A stretch of 64,000 bases of DNA from Rhizobium leguminosarum (GTDB lineage: Bacteria; Pseudomonadota; Alphaproteobacteria; Rhizobiales; Rhizobiaceae): contig NZ_MZMU01000018.1 in the NCBI RefSeq assembly GCF_004123835.1, forward strand, positions 372,001-436,000, given 5' to 3'. Below the pieces are notes generated by a model. The model ran no database searches, had not been told where the DNA came from, and saw nothing but the letters and a program-made list of their open reading frames with translations. Every line of letters starts with the position of its first letter. The stretch's first letter is position 1. Below, in pieces: positions 43,789 to 51,563 of the stretch. The translations under genes and the position numbers were made by a program.

Positions 43789-44013
43789 CTAGCCTTCGTT
43801 CCCGTCTGAAAGGAAGCCTTTTGGAACCGCTTCGCGTGCGTCTTGTAGCGCCGTTATCCGATCAAGCCACTTGCTTTTGAGGACATCGTTGATCGCACAA
43901 GCAACGTCCTTGGCGCTCCAATCCGCATCCTCCATTTCCCGGATGAGTGCGGTCAGTTTGTGATCGATAATGTCGCGAAGCTCATCATCATGGTTGGCAC
44001 GCTCATTTGGCAT
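43789..44013 (-). CDS. small hypothetical protein
   Basis: 74 residues from ATG at 44013, preceded by AAGGG. Strongly charged and helical: 'NHDDELRDIIDHKLTALIRE', 'MEDADWSAKDVACAINDVLK', 'SKWLDRITALQDAREAVPKG'. The composition and the position of the start argue for a real gene. It resembles short acidic proteins common in rhizobial accessory regions, but no family can be named. No operon partner. Confidence 0.55.
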   Translation of the reverse strand: MPNERANHDDELRDIIDHKLTALIREMEDADWSAKDVACAINDVLKSKWLDRITALQDAREAVPKGFLSDGNEG

Positions 44014-44517
44014 CTCAGACAACCCTTCAAACCGAACGGAGCAACGGTCGGGCCGCGCATATGTTCCACGGCGAGTCGAAATGCCTGGGACGCGTTCAAG
44101 AGCAAGCGCTGCCTGATCCCGACCGGCATCTACGCAGGCTGGAATTGCATCGCGTCTCGCGGCACGTAAACTCCAGTCAGTTGTATCGGAGATTGTGCGT
44201 ACGGCCAAAGCCTACCGAAGCTGCCGCAGGCGGAACGGCGTCGCCTTCTCGATCGCGTGAGGCGAGGCGGATATTGAAAGTTCGATCAAGAAGTGACACG
44301 GGTGCGATCTTTCCAGTCTTTATGAGCAGTCCGCGAAGTGCCCCGGGGCTGTCACGCCGCATGCCATCGCATACAAGGAGGCTATCGCACTTCTGGTTGT
44401 GGCAAGTCATGCAGGAATGGTTCGCCAGAACCACCAACAACAACTTGTTAGTTGGACTGGCGCTGCCAAAAACACCTTCGCTGGATCTGATAAATTAAGG
44501 TGAGTATGTGTGAATTC
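44014..44517. other. intergenic region, nothing recognised
   Basis: About 500 bases between small genes. Open frames on both strands lack protein character. No repeat or hairpin stands out. Confidence 0.4.
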
Positions 44518-44760
44518 TCAGTAACCGGTATCAGCGCTCTTCTCCCGGCTGTCTAGCAAACGGAGCGCCAGTCGAACCTCAATGACGAAGCACGAAAGGC
44601 CCGTCATTAACAGCAACATCGATACCATGAAGGCCAGCGCGACGGGATGCCGATAGGGAGACCGATCAGGCTCGAGACGAACAAAGCGCGATGACCAGGC
44701 AAACGGCCAGCGCATAAGCAAGCACGCCGTAGCGGCGTGTTCGATGCTCCTTTAACGTGT
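44518..44760 (-). pseudogene. frameshifted small membrane-protein gene
   Basis: The minus strand reads 'RRYGVLAYALAVCLVIALCS' in one frame and, after a shift near 44680, 'SPYRHPVALAFMVSMLLLMT', 'GLSCFVIEVRLALRLLDSRE' in another, ending at 44518. Two membrane helices are visible. The tail pattern recalls DUF2721-like membrane proteins, but this is weak. A gene of this size with one frameshift is the simplest reading. Confidence 0.4.
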
Positions 44761-44770
44761 ATACGTTTGA

Positions 44771-45208
44771 TGTCCGTCATAAATTTCAAGAGCGTGTTCA
44801 CTTCACTAGGCCAACAGCCAAAGTATTCCTTTGCATTGCCCTTTGACGTTGAACTTCTGGATTTTCACCGTCCTGAACGCACGATCGTCTTCGAGGAAGG
44901 AAGCCTTGATCTGAAGACGACCGCCCACCGGTGCCGGAACTTTTGCAACAATACCGGGTGAAGGGGGGGCGGAAATATCCGCTGCGACCATTCAGGTCGC
45001 ATAGCGAAGCGAGAGATCGGTTCCCTATCCCCGATAACTGCAGCCAGACCTCCTTTCGATCTTTGAAAAAATTCGACCTTAGATAACACCGCCGAGACCG
45101 ATTGTTCTCCGATCCGACGACAGCAGGAACTTTCATGTCGCCGCCGTGTTGTCGTAACGGCGCTGGCAGATCTGCCGCGTAACGATACCGAACCATGGGA
45201 GCTGACCG
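44771..45208. other. region upstream of the vWA-kinase-phosphatase operon
   Basis: About 440 bases without a gene. It must contain the promoter of the four-gene operon. GGGAGC lies eight bases before the first ATG. No operator symmetry was noticed. Confidence 0.4.
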
Positions 45209-46105
45209 ATGAGTGATACGGAGCAACCGGACCAGCAGACGCCTCCTACCCCGGGGAGCCCGGCTCCCGCCGCGACACCAAACTCAACCGGGCCGATCTC
45301 GTCCACACCGGATGAGCCGGCGGTAGAAGCGTCGGTAGACAGCGCGCCAGCGCTATCAGCCGACGGCCAGACCCTGCAGGAGCGTCCAAAAACCAAAGGC
45401 GTGGCCGATATTGTCTTCCTCGTCGACGTTAGCGGCAGCATGGACCCCTGCATCGACGCGCTGCGGAGAAATATCGAAGCCTTTATTGACTCCTTAAGCC
45501 ACGGTGACCCGAACAACGCTGCCCCTGTCAAAGATTGGCGCGGCAAGGTTGTCGGCTACCGTGACATTGAGGCCGCCCAAGCCGAAGGCCTGCCATGGAT
45601 CGTCGACAATGACTTCGTCCGCGATGCCAGCGCGCTCAAGGCGCAGCTTGGCACGCTACAGGCAAACGGCGGTGGGGACGAGCCGGAGTCGCTTCTCGAT
45701 GCCCTTTATAAGCTTGCCTCTATGGATGCTGTGCCGAAGGGTTCGCAGACAGAGGATCCGGCGAAATGGCGCTATAGAAGCGATGCGGCGCGTGTTGTCA
45801 TCGTCTTCACCGATGCTTCATTCAAGGAGACCATGAGCATTGCGGAGGCAAAGGGCGGCTCGTTGCAGGACGTAGCTAACCTTATCATGGCCAACCGAAT
45901 TATTCTCAGCCTCTTTGCCCCGAATTTCGAGGGCTACGATAGGCTGAGCCAGATCGACAAGTCGGAATGGGAAGTGGTGGAATACGAAGGGCTGAACCCG
46001 CAGGAGGCGCTGCAGAAATTTACCTCCGACCCGGTTAACTTCCGTAACACCCTGAAGCAGCTGGCCGCCAGTGTATCCCGGTCGGCAGCGACCGTAGCGC
46101 TTTAG
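45209..46105 (+). CDS. von Willebrand factor A domain protein (TerY-like)
   Basis: 298 residues. The first ~60 are Pro/Ala/Ser-rich and disordered. A vWA domain follows with an intact MIDAS metal site: D73-x-S75-x-S77 in 'IVFLVDVSGSMDPCIDALRR', a later 'GGGDEPESLLDALYKLASMD' carrying the Asp/Glu of loop 3, and 'RVVIVFTDASFKETMS'. No signal or anchor is present, so it is cytoplasmic. vWA proteins bind partner proteins through Mg2+. As first gene of an operon with kinase and phosphatase genes it is a likely scaffold or substrate of the phospho-relay. Confidence 0.85.
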   Translation: MSDTEQPDQQTPPTPGSPAPAATPNSTGPISSTPDEPAVEASVDSAPALSADGQTLQERPKTKGVADIVFLVDVSGSMDPCIDALRRNIEAFIDSLSHGDPNNAAPVKDWRGKVVGYRDIEAAQAEGLPWIVDNDFVRDASALKAQLGTLQANGGGDEPESLLDALYKLASMDAVPKGSQTEDPAKWRYRSDAARVVIVFTDASFKETMSIAEAKGGSLQDVANLIMANRIILSLFAPNFEGYDRLSQIDKSEWEVVEYEGLNPQEALQKFTSDPVNFRNTLKQLAASVSRSAATVAL

Positions 46106-46124
46106 CCCGACTTACCCGAAAGCC

Positions 46125-47438
46125 ATGGCCAAGAAGCTGAAAATCGGCGACCGGATCCGGCAGTATCGCGTCACGAAAGTCTTCGGACCGGGAATGATGG
46201 CCATTTCCTATGGAGCTGAGACTTCTACCGGTGAGAAGGTTTTTCTCAAGCAATACAAGTCCCCTGCTCCGACTGTTGTCTGGTATGGGGCTTTCATTGC
46301 TTATCAGAACGAGCTCGGAGCACGCGTCCGGAATGGCCGCGCTGCTCAATTTGCGGTGCGCCAAGTCGATGCATTCGAAGAGATCTGGGGCGGGCCCTGC
46401 TACTTTCAGGCATTCGAGTTCGTCGAGAATGGTGCCGACTTGCAGCAAATGCTCGATGAGGAGCGGGAGCAGCATCGTCGCACCAAGCTGGCCGCGACTC
46501 GTGATGCCACGGTTTGGGCACGTCACCTCACGTGGTCAAAGGTGTTCATGACCGGTATCGCGGCACTGCACGAATCCAAGGTCGTTCACGCAGATCTCAA
46601 GCCGGCGAACGCATATTTGATCACTGACCCGTCGATCAGCTCCGGCTACCAGCTTAAGCTGATCGATATGGACTTCTCCCTGTTGGCTGACCGCCGCGCG
46701 CCCTGGCACGGGCATCAGGGATATGTTGGCACTGACAACTATCGGTCCCCCGAACATATGACGCGCGGCGCTATTCCGGGACTGGCTTCGGATATTTTCA
46801 CCTGCGGCCTAATGCTTTACGAACTTCTCGCCGGCCATCATCCATACTGGACCGAGGACCAGGCTGATTATGCAAAGCTTGTGCAGAGCTATGCCGCCAA
46901 ACCTCCGGCACTTGCCGGGTTGATGCCGGCACCGGCGAGCAATGCCGAGGTCAGTACCGTCCTCCACCGATGCCTGTCTCCAGATCCCGCGGCGAGACCC
47001 ACGGCTGCGGACGTTCGGGCCATTTTGAGTGGACGGGGCGCAGGCTCTGCCGTCTCCGAACAGAAAGCTGCTCCATCGACAACAGAAGGCATCGCTCCTC
47101 CAGCTTCCGCAGAGTTGATCATTTCCGAGAGGATCGAGCTGCTTGGTGCGGACGGACGTTCGCTCCAGATCGGGGTGATGACGGAACTTGGAAAACCCCT
47201 GTTGCGGCAGTTCGGGCCGGAAAGCGAGTTCTGGGATAATCGCCAATGTGTCCTGGAACGAAATCCCGCACCGCAATGGGTAGTATCTCCCGTGGCTGGT
47301 GCGACCAACGAAACACTCGTGAACGGCCTGACCCTGACAGCTCCTCGTCCGCTCAGGCAGGGTGATCGAATTGCGGTAGGCCGCCAGGCCAAAGGCATCG
47401 TCAAGATGCCCCTTACGGTGCGGGCGCTCAACAAATGA
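46125..47438 (+). CDS. Ser/Thr protein kinase with C-terminal FHA-like domain
   Basis: 437 residues. Kinase domain about 14-300: Lys42 in 'GEKVFLKQY', Glu63 as helix-C candidate, catalytic loop 'VVHADLKPANAY' (HAD at 155-157, Asn162) and metal loop 'LIDMDFS' (DMD instead of DFG, 181-183), then 'GTDNYRSPEHM' as the P+1 region. The Gly-rich loop is 'VFGPGMMAISYG', less standard. The last ~110 residues ('RSLQIGVMTELGKPLLRQFG', 'PVAGATNETLVNGLTLT', 'GDRIAVGRQAKG') look like an FHA domain, which binds phosphothreonine. ATG 20 bases after the vWA gene; its end overlaps the phosphatase start (ATGA). Confidence 0.88.
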   Translation: MAKKLKIGDRIRQYRVTKVFGPGMMAISYGAETSTGEKVFLKQYKSPAPTVVWYGAFIAYQNELGARVRNGRAAQFAVRQVDAFEEIWGGPCYFQAFEFVENGADLQQMLDEEREQHRRTKLAATRDATVWARHLTWSKVFMTGIAALHESKVVHADLKPANAYLITDPSISSGYQLKLIDMDFSLLADRRAPWHGHQGYVGTDNYRSPEHMTRGAIPGLASDIFTCGLMLYELLAGHHPYWTEDQADYAKLVQSYAAKPPALAGLMPAPASNAEVSTVLHRCLSPDPAARPTAADVRAILSGRGAGSAVSEQKAAPSTTEGIAPPASAELIISERIELLGADGRSLQIGVMTELGKPLLRQFGPESEFWDNRQCVLERNPAPQWVVSPVAGATNETLVNGLTLTAPRPLRQGDRIAVGRQAKGIVKMPLTVRALNK

Positions 47439-48796
47439 ACTCGGCCGGCGGACGTGAAGTGCCCGAGCCCTATCCTCCCTGCGAGCAGCCGGCGATAGCA
47501 GAGGCGCATCCGGTGATGACAGATGTGCCCAAAGATGAACTAGGGGCGCCGGGTCCTTCCAGTCGCGCTGCAGATGTACCAGCTGTGGGCTCCGAACCTA
47601 CACCGGCGGTTGCCGCGCCATTGGACGGAGAGCCTGCGTCCGGGACGGAAAGCCTACCGTCTGATCAGGCTCTTTCGAAGGTGACGGCCTTTGCTCCATT
47701 AGAAATCGTGGATGTGAACGACCTTGATTGGGAAGCTGTCCTCAATCGCGCCAGCCCGTCTTCCATCCGCTCCGAAATTCGGTCGACAGTGGAAAGAATG
47801 GAGGATCTGCTTGACCGGGCCGACGGGCCAGGCATGCTGTTCGACAAATTCCGCACCGATCCCACCGACAAGGTCATAAAGATTTCTGACTTCGATACCG
47901 AAATCCCGTTGTGGATCATCGGCGACTTGCATGGTGACCTTCTGGCGCTCGAGGCTGCACTTGTGGCAATGCGACAGCCGGACCTGCAGCCCGGAGAAGG
48001 CCCACCTCGGATCCTGTTTCTTGGCGATCTGTTCGATGACGAGGGTTTTAGCCTCGAAATCCTTCTCCGCGTATTTGAACTGATCGTAGACGCGCCGGAC
48101 CGCGTGTGCGTCATCGCCGGCAATCACGACGAAGCACTGTCTTACGATGGCGTACGATTTGCCTCGAGCGTGACGCCATCGGACTTTGCCGACTTCCTCA
48201 ACGCTAACCTCACCCACGAATGGATCGAGCGGGCCGGTAAGCTTGCCGTGCGCCTGTTTACGAACGCTCCGCGCGCACTCTTCTTTCCCGACGGATTGCT
48301 TGCCGCCCACGGAGGCTTTCCGCTGGTTGACTTGCATCCCGCCCTCGCTGAATCGGGGGAATGGAACAACCCGATGTGCCTGTCTGATTTTGTGTGGACA
48401 AGGGCCCATCCGAAAGCCCGCAGGAAGCTGCCAAACCGTTTCTCCCGCGGGAGCCAGTTCGGCTACGAGGACTTCGCTGCTTTTTGCTCTTTGAGTGCTG
48501 GTCTCGGACGGCCCATCACACACATGGTACGCGGCCACGATCACGTGGACGAGAGATATGCGAGCTTCCCCGCCTATGGGGCTAATCCGCTGCTCACGAC
48601 CGTCGCACTTTCGCGTCGGTTGAGCCGCGAGGCATTCGGGCCCTACGAGCGGGTTCCCACCATGGCGCAATATGTCGAAGGAGCCCTGCCGAGCGTGTAT
48701 CGGTTGCACATTCCCGCGGAAATGATCCGTGCCTGTTATCCTCCGCCGGCTGCCGACAGCATCGACAATCACCCGAGCCAGGAGCCTCAACCATGA
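47435..48796 (+). CDS. PPP-family metallophosphatase (Ser/Thr phosphatase-like)
   Basis: 453 residues. A disordered acidic/Pro-rich N-terminus (1-90) and a helical segment precede a calcineurin-like domain. Its metal motifs are 'IIGDLHGDLLALE' (GDxHG, 163-167), 'FLGDLFDDEGFSLEIL' (GDxxD, 197-201), 'VIAGNHDEAL' (GNHD, 229-232), 'LLAAHGGFPL' and 'MVRGHDHVDERYASF'. These are the five blocks of PPP phosphatases (PP1/PP2A/lambda type), not PP2C. It overlaps the kinase gene by 4 bases and the following gene by 4 bases, so it most probably reverses phosphorylation by that kinase. Confidence 0.87.
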   Translation: MNSAGGREVPEPYPPCEQPAIAEAHPVMTDVPKDELGAPGPSSRAADVPAVGSEPTPAVAAPLDGEPASGTESLPSDQALSKVTAFAPLEIVDVNDLDWEAVLNRASPSSIRSEIRSTVERMEDLLDRADGPGMLFDKFRTDPTDKVIKISDFDTEIPLWIIGDLHGDLLALEAALVAMRQPDLQPGEGPPRILFLGDLFDDEGFSLEILLRVFELIVDAPDRVCVIAGNHDEALSYDGVRFASSVTPSDFADFLNANLTHEWIERAGKLAVRLFTNAPRALFFPDGLLAAHGGFPLVDLHPALAESGEWNNPMCLSDFVWTRAHPKARRKLPNRFSRGSQFGYEDFAAFCSLSAGLGRPITHMVRGHDHVDERYASFPAYGANPLLTTVALSRRLSREAFGPYERVPTMAQYVEGALPSVYRLHIPAEMIRACYPPPAADSIDNHPSQEPQP

Positions 48797-49374
48797 CAGG
48801 CGTCATCTTGCGTTGTCCAAGCTGCGGCACCTCCACAGCGACTTCCGGTGAGTGCGAGGCCTGCCACGAGGCACAAGTCCGCTTCTACTGTACGAACCAT
48901 AATCCGGGGCATTGGTTGGATGCACCCGCATGTCCGCAATGCGGCGCAAAGTTTGGCGATCCGAGTCCGGCGGCACCGTCGGTCCCACCTCCCGTTCGCC
49001 CACGTCCACCGGTGCCTTTTCCCAAAGCAGCGCCCCGCGCGGAACCACCACCACCGCTGGATACGAGTCCCGGGCCATGGGGCCGGAAAGAGCGACGGAG
49101 GTCTGCCCGCCCTGAGCCGGAGACCGACGGCGCCTCAGCGGGCGACATCCGCACGGCAAAGATGCTGGAGATGCTTCGAGCCCTCTCCCGCGCCGGTCGT
49201 ATCACTCGAAGGTCAACCTATCCTGTTCCCGAAGCGCCAACTGCAAGGGCAGCAGCGGCCGGGTGCCTGATGCGCTTTATGCTCCTCGTGATGTTCCTGT
49301 TTATCATCTTGCCGCTGATATTTTCCCTGATAGGAGGCTCTCTACTTGGCGTACTCGACGGCTATTACTTCTGA
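48793..49374 (+). CDS. double zinc-ribbon protein with C-terminal membrane anchor
   Basis: 193 residues. The N-terminus has two metal-binding groups: C8-x2-C11 with C21-x2-C24, and C33/H36 or H40 with C47-x2-C50. A Pro-rich linker (about 57-95), a charged helical stretch and one transmembrane segment ('CLMRFMLLVMFLFIILPLIF', about 157-188) follow. It would hold the zinc ribbons at the cytoplasmic face of the inner membrane. Last gene of the four-gene operon. Zinc ribbons are usually fused to the kinase in described TerY-P triads, so this may be the membrane-docking subunit. Confidence 0.75.
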   Translation: MTGVILRCPSCGTSTATSGECEACHEAQVRFYCTNHNPGHWLDAPACPQCGAKFGDPSPAAPSVPPPVRPRPPVPFPKAAPRAEPPPPLDTSPGPWGRKERRRSARPEPETDGASAGDIRTAKMLEMLRALSRAGRITRRSTYPVPEAPTARAAAAGCLMRFMLLVMFLFIILPLIFSLIGGSLLGVLDGYYF

Positions 49375-49446
49375 GGATCGACGACCACGCCACGCTCCAA
49401 GCGGCTGGGGCCGGATGTCCGCGCCATCCGATCTGTTTTTTGTACC

Positions 49447-49690
49447 TTATACGTGCCGCTCCTCAACTACGCCGAAACGCTCCAGGTCCGTGAGTGCCGC
49501 ATTGACGGTGGGCGCGGAAAGGCCTGTCTGTTGAACGAGTTGATTGGCCGTCATAAACGGATTTTGCTGAAAAAGGTCGTGGATGCGAAGCGCCGAGCCG
49601 GCTCGGTCGCTTTCGGATGTGATGCGCTCGCGGTCGTCCTTGAATACGTCGACGATCTGATGAGAATATATGCGAAATGGAGTCGCGTCA
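49447..49690 (-). pseudogene. C-terminal remnant of a Fic-family protein
   Basis: The minus strand encodes 'FKDDRERITSESDRAGSALR', 'IHDLFQQNPFMTANQLVQQT', 'GLSAPTVNAALTDLERFGVV', the winged-helix tail of long Fic/DUF4172-type proteins. It stops early ('EERHV') and lacks the Fic catalytic domain altogether. It abuts the end of the MobA-like gene. The junction near 49690 probably records a deletion or insertion at the edge of the accessory region. Confidence 0.6.
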
Positions 49691-50530
49691 GCTTTCCGCA
49701 GGAATGCCCCCGGCCGCGATGATGGCCTCCGGCGTGTCGACGTCGATCTGCGCCGCGTCGCCAATCTCGACCTCAATCACCGGCAGCCCGGAGGCTTTGA
49801 TCAAATAGCGGGCGCCGATGTCGCCCTTCAGCCGCAGAACCGCATTGTTCAGCGACCGCGGCAGGATAACGGGATTTCCGCGCTTGCCCTGCGAGACGGC
49901 ACGAACGATCGATGCACCCTTGCCATCTTGAAAGGCCGTAATCAACCGGTTGAGATCGCTGCTGGTCACACCCGGCATGTCCGCGAGCATGACGAGGACA
50001 CCGTCGGCACCATTCGCCTCGGCAGAGGCAAAGCCTATCACCAGGGAGCTTGCCATCCCGGACGCGTAATCCCGATTTGCGACGATGTTCAATTGCAGAT
50101 CGGAGAGTGCCTTGCGGATGTCGTCCTGGCGATGGCCGACGACCACAATGACGGATTCGGCATGACTATTGCTCGCAGCCAACGCCGAACGGCGGACGAG
50201 CGGCATCCCGTCAAACTCGGCCAGCAGTTTGTGGCCGCCGTTCGGGCCCATGCGCGTCGCCATACCGGCAGCCAGAAGTACGATCGCCACTATTGGCTTT
50301 ATATCTTCAGTCGCGATGGATTGTCCCAGCATCCAGGCGGCCTGGTCTTCTCCCACATCATCCGTGTTCATGCGCGCATCCGTCACGTGGCGAAGCTCAG
50401 CCTGCTTCAGCCGCGCGAGGTCGCAGTCTTTCAGAACATGGCCTTTCGAAAAAGTGCCTTCGGGCAACCTCAGCGGATGAGCAAGCACACGCCCGTTAGC
50501 GTCGTCGATGGATAACTGACCGGATTTCAT
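49688..50530 (-). CDS. MobA-like NTP transferase with shortened molybdopterin-binding region
   Basis: 280 residues. The C-terminal ~200 residues are an NTP_transf_3 domain of molybdenum-cofactor cytidylyl/guanylyltransferases: 'IVAIVLLAAGMATRMGPNGG', 'HKLLAEFDGMPLVRRSALAA', 'VLVMLADMPGVTSSDLNRLI' and 'GKRGNPVILPRSL'. The N-terminal ~75 residues ('ANGRVLAHPLRLPEGTFSKG', 'VLKDCDLARLKQAE') match the beginning of the ~530-residue fused molybdopterin-binding/transferase proteins, but the ~250 residues normally between these parts are missing. It overlaps the XdhC-like gene by 4 bases. Probably matures Mo-cofactor for a molybdenum hydroxylase; activity depends on the shortened region being dispensable. 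Confidence 0.8.
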   Translation of the reverse strand: MKSGQLSIDDANGRVLAHPLRLPEGTFSKGHVLKDCDLARLKQAELRHVTDARMNTDDVGEDQAAWMLGQSIATEDIKPIVAIVLLAAGMATRMGPNGGHKLLAEFDGMPLVRRSALAASNSHAESVIVVVGHRQDDIRKALSDLQLNIVANRDYASGMASSLVIGFASAEANGADGVLVMLADMPGVTSSDLNRLITAFQDGKGASIVRAVSQGKRGNPVILPRSLNNAVLRLKGDIGARYLIKASGLPVIEVEIGDAAQIDVDTPEAIIAAGGIPAES

Positions 50531-51234
50531 GGTCCTCCATCCCCAGATAACGAAAGAGGGCGCGACCGAAGTGCTTGAATGACCTCGCCCAATATCGCCA
50601 CGGCGATCTCGGCCGGATTGGAAGCCCCGATATCGAGCCCGATCGGAGCATGAATGGCTGAAAGCGCATCGGGGGTGAAACCTTCCAACGCAAGCCTGTC
50701 GGTCCTCGCAGCATGCGTCTTTCTGCTACCCAGCGCACCGATGTAGAAGCAGCCCGTCCGCAACGCCGCGGCTAGCGGAAGATCATCGATCCTCGGATCA
50801 TGGGTGAGTGCAACCAAGGCCGTGTAACGGTCGAGCGGATCGAGCAGAAAAGCATCGGCAGGCCAGTCGGTGGAGAGCGGCACACCAGGGAAGCGTTCGC
50901 TAGTCGCAAAGGCCGTGCGCGGATCGATGATGCGCACATCGAAACCGGCAAGCCCTGCCATCTGCGTCAGATACTGGCCAATGTGCACGGCACCGATAAT
51001 GGCGATACGCGGCGCAGGTAAATAGACGTTCAGGAACCCTCTGCCCTCGGTTGCATCGAACGCCATCGAGCGGCCGGAGCGAAAGGCGTCTTCGATCAAA
51101 TCTGCGATCGGCCCGTCAAGCGGATCACCCTCTAGAACGATGTGTTCGGTATGACTGTCAAGATCAGCCAGCAGAATCGCAGCGATCCGTTTGCGGCGCG
51201 CAGCGTTTAGGCGTTGCAGGCTCGCAAGCTGCAT
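50527..51234 (-). CDS. XdhC/CoxI-family maturation protein, Rossmann part
   Basis: 235 residues. The C-terminal Rossmann domain of XdhC proteins is seen: 'RIAIIGAVHIGQYLTQMAGL', 'VRIIDPRTAFATSERFPG', 'VALTHDPRIDDLPL', 'FYIGALGSRKTHAARTDRL' and the closing 'PIGLDIGASNPAEIAVAILG'. XdhC proteins insert sulfurated molybdenum cofactor into xanthine dehydrogenase-type enzymes. It overlaps the upstream short XdhC gene by 1 base (TGATG type), so the usual single XdhC is split into two genes here. Confidence 0.87.
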   Translation of the reverse strand: MQLASLQRLNAARRKRIAAILLADLDSHTEHIVLEGDPLDGPIADLIEDAFRSGRSMAFDATEGRGFLNVYLPAPRIAIIGAVHIGQYLTQMAGLAGFDVRIIDPRTAFATSERFPGVPLSTDWPADAFLLDPLDRYTALVALTHDPRIDDLPLAAALRTGCFYIGALGSRKTHAARTDRLALEGFTPDALSAIHAPIGLDIGASNPAEIAVAILGEVIQALRSRPLSLSGDGGP

Positions 51235-51563
51235 CAGTCGAGCCTTTCGACATAAACGCGGATACGCCCGCCACAGGACAGTCCAAGGCGCCAGGCGGTC
51301 TCGTCCGTGACGCCGAACTCTAGCATCTGTGCCGTGCCACCGGCAATCACATCGAGCGCGGCCGTGACGACCGCACCTTCGACACAGCCGCCGGAAACCG
51401 AGCCTTCGAAATTGCCGTCTGCGTCGACGACCAGATGGCTGCCAGCCGGACGTGGAGCCGAGCCCCAGGTTTCGATGACCGTTGCGATGGCAACGGCGCG
51501 ACTTTCATCTATCCATGTCTCGGCCGTCAATAGCGGATCGTTTGGATGTGATGCAGTTGTCAT
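51234..51563 (-). CDS. XdhC/CoxI N-terminal domain protein
   Basis: 109 residues. The complete N-terminal XdhC_CoxI domain is seen: 'AVAIATVIETWGSAPRPAGS', 'GSVSGGCVEGAVVTAALDVI' and 'LGLSCGGRIRVYVERLD'. The Cys residues of SGGCVE and LSCGG are those thought to handle sulfur or cofactor. Its start overlaps the beta-glucosidase stop by 4 bases (ATGA), an unusual translational coupling. No molybdenum hydroxylase gene is present in the window. Confidence 0.87.
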   Translation of the reverse strand: MTTASHPNDPLLTAETWIDESRAVAIATVIETWGSAPRPAGSHLVVDADGNFEGSVSGGCVEGAVVTAALDVIAGGTAQMLEFGVTDETAWRLGLSCGGRIRVYVERLD

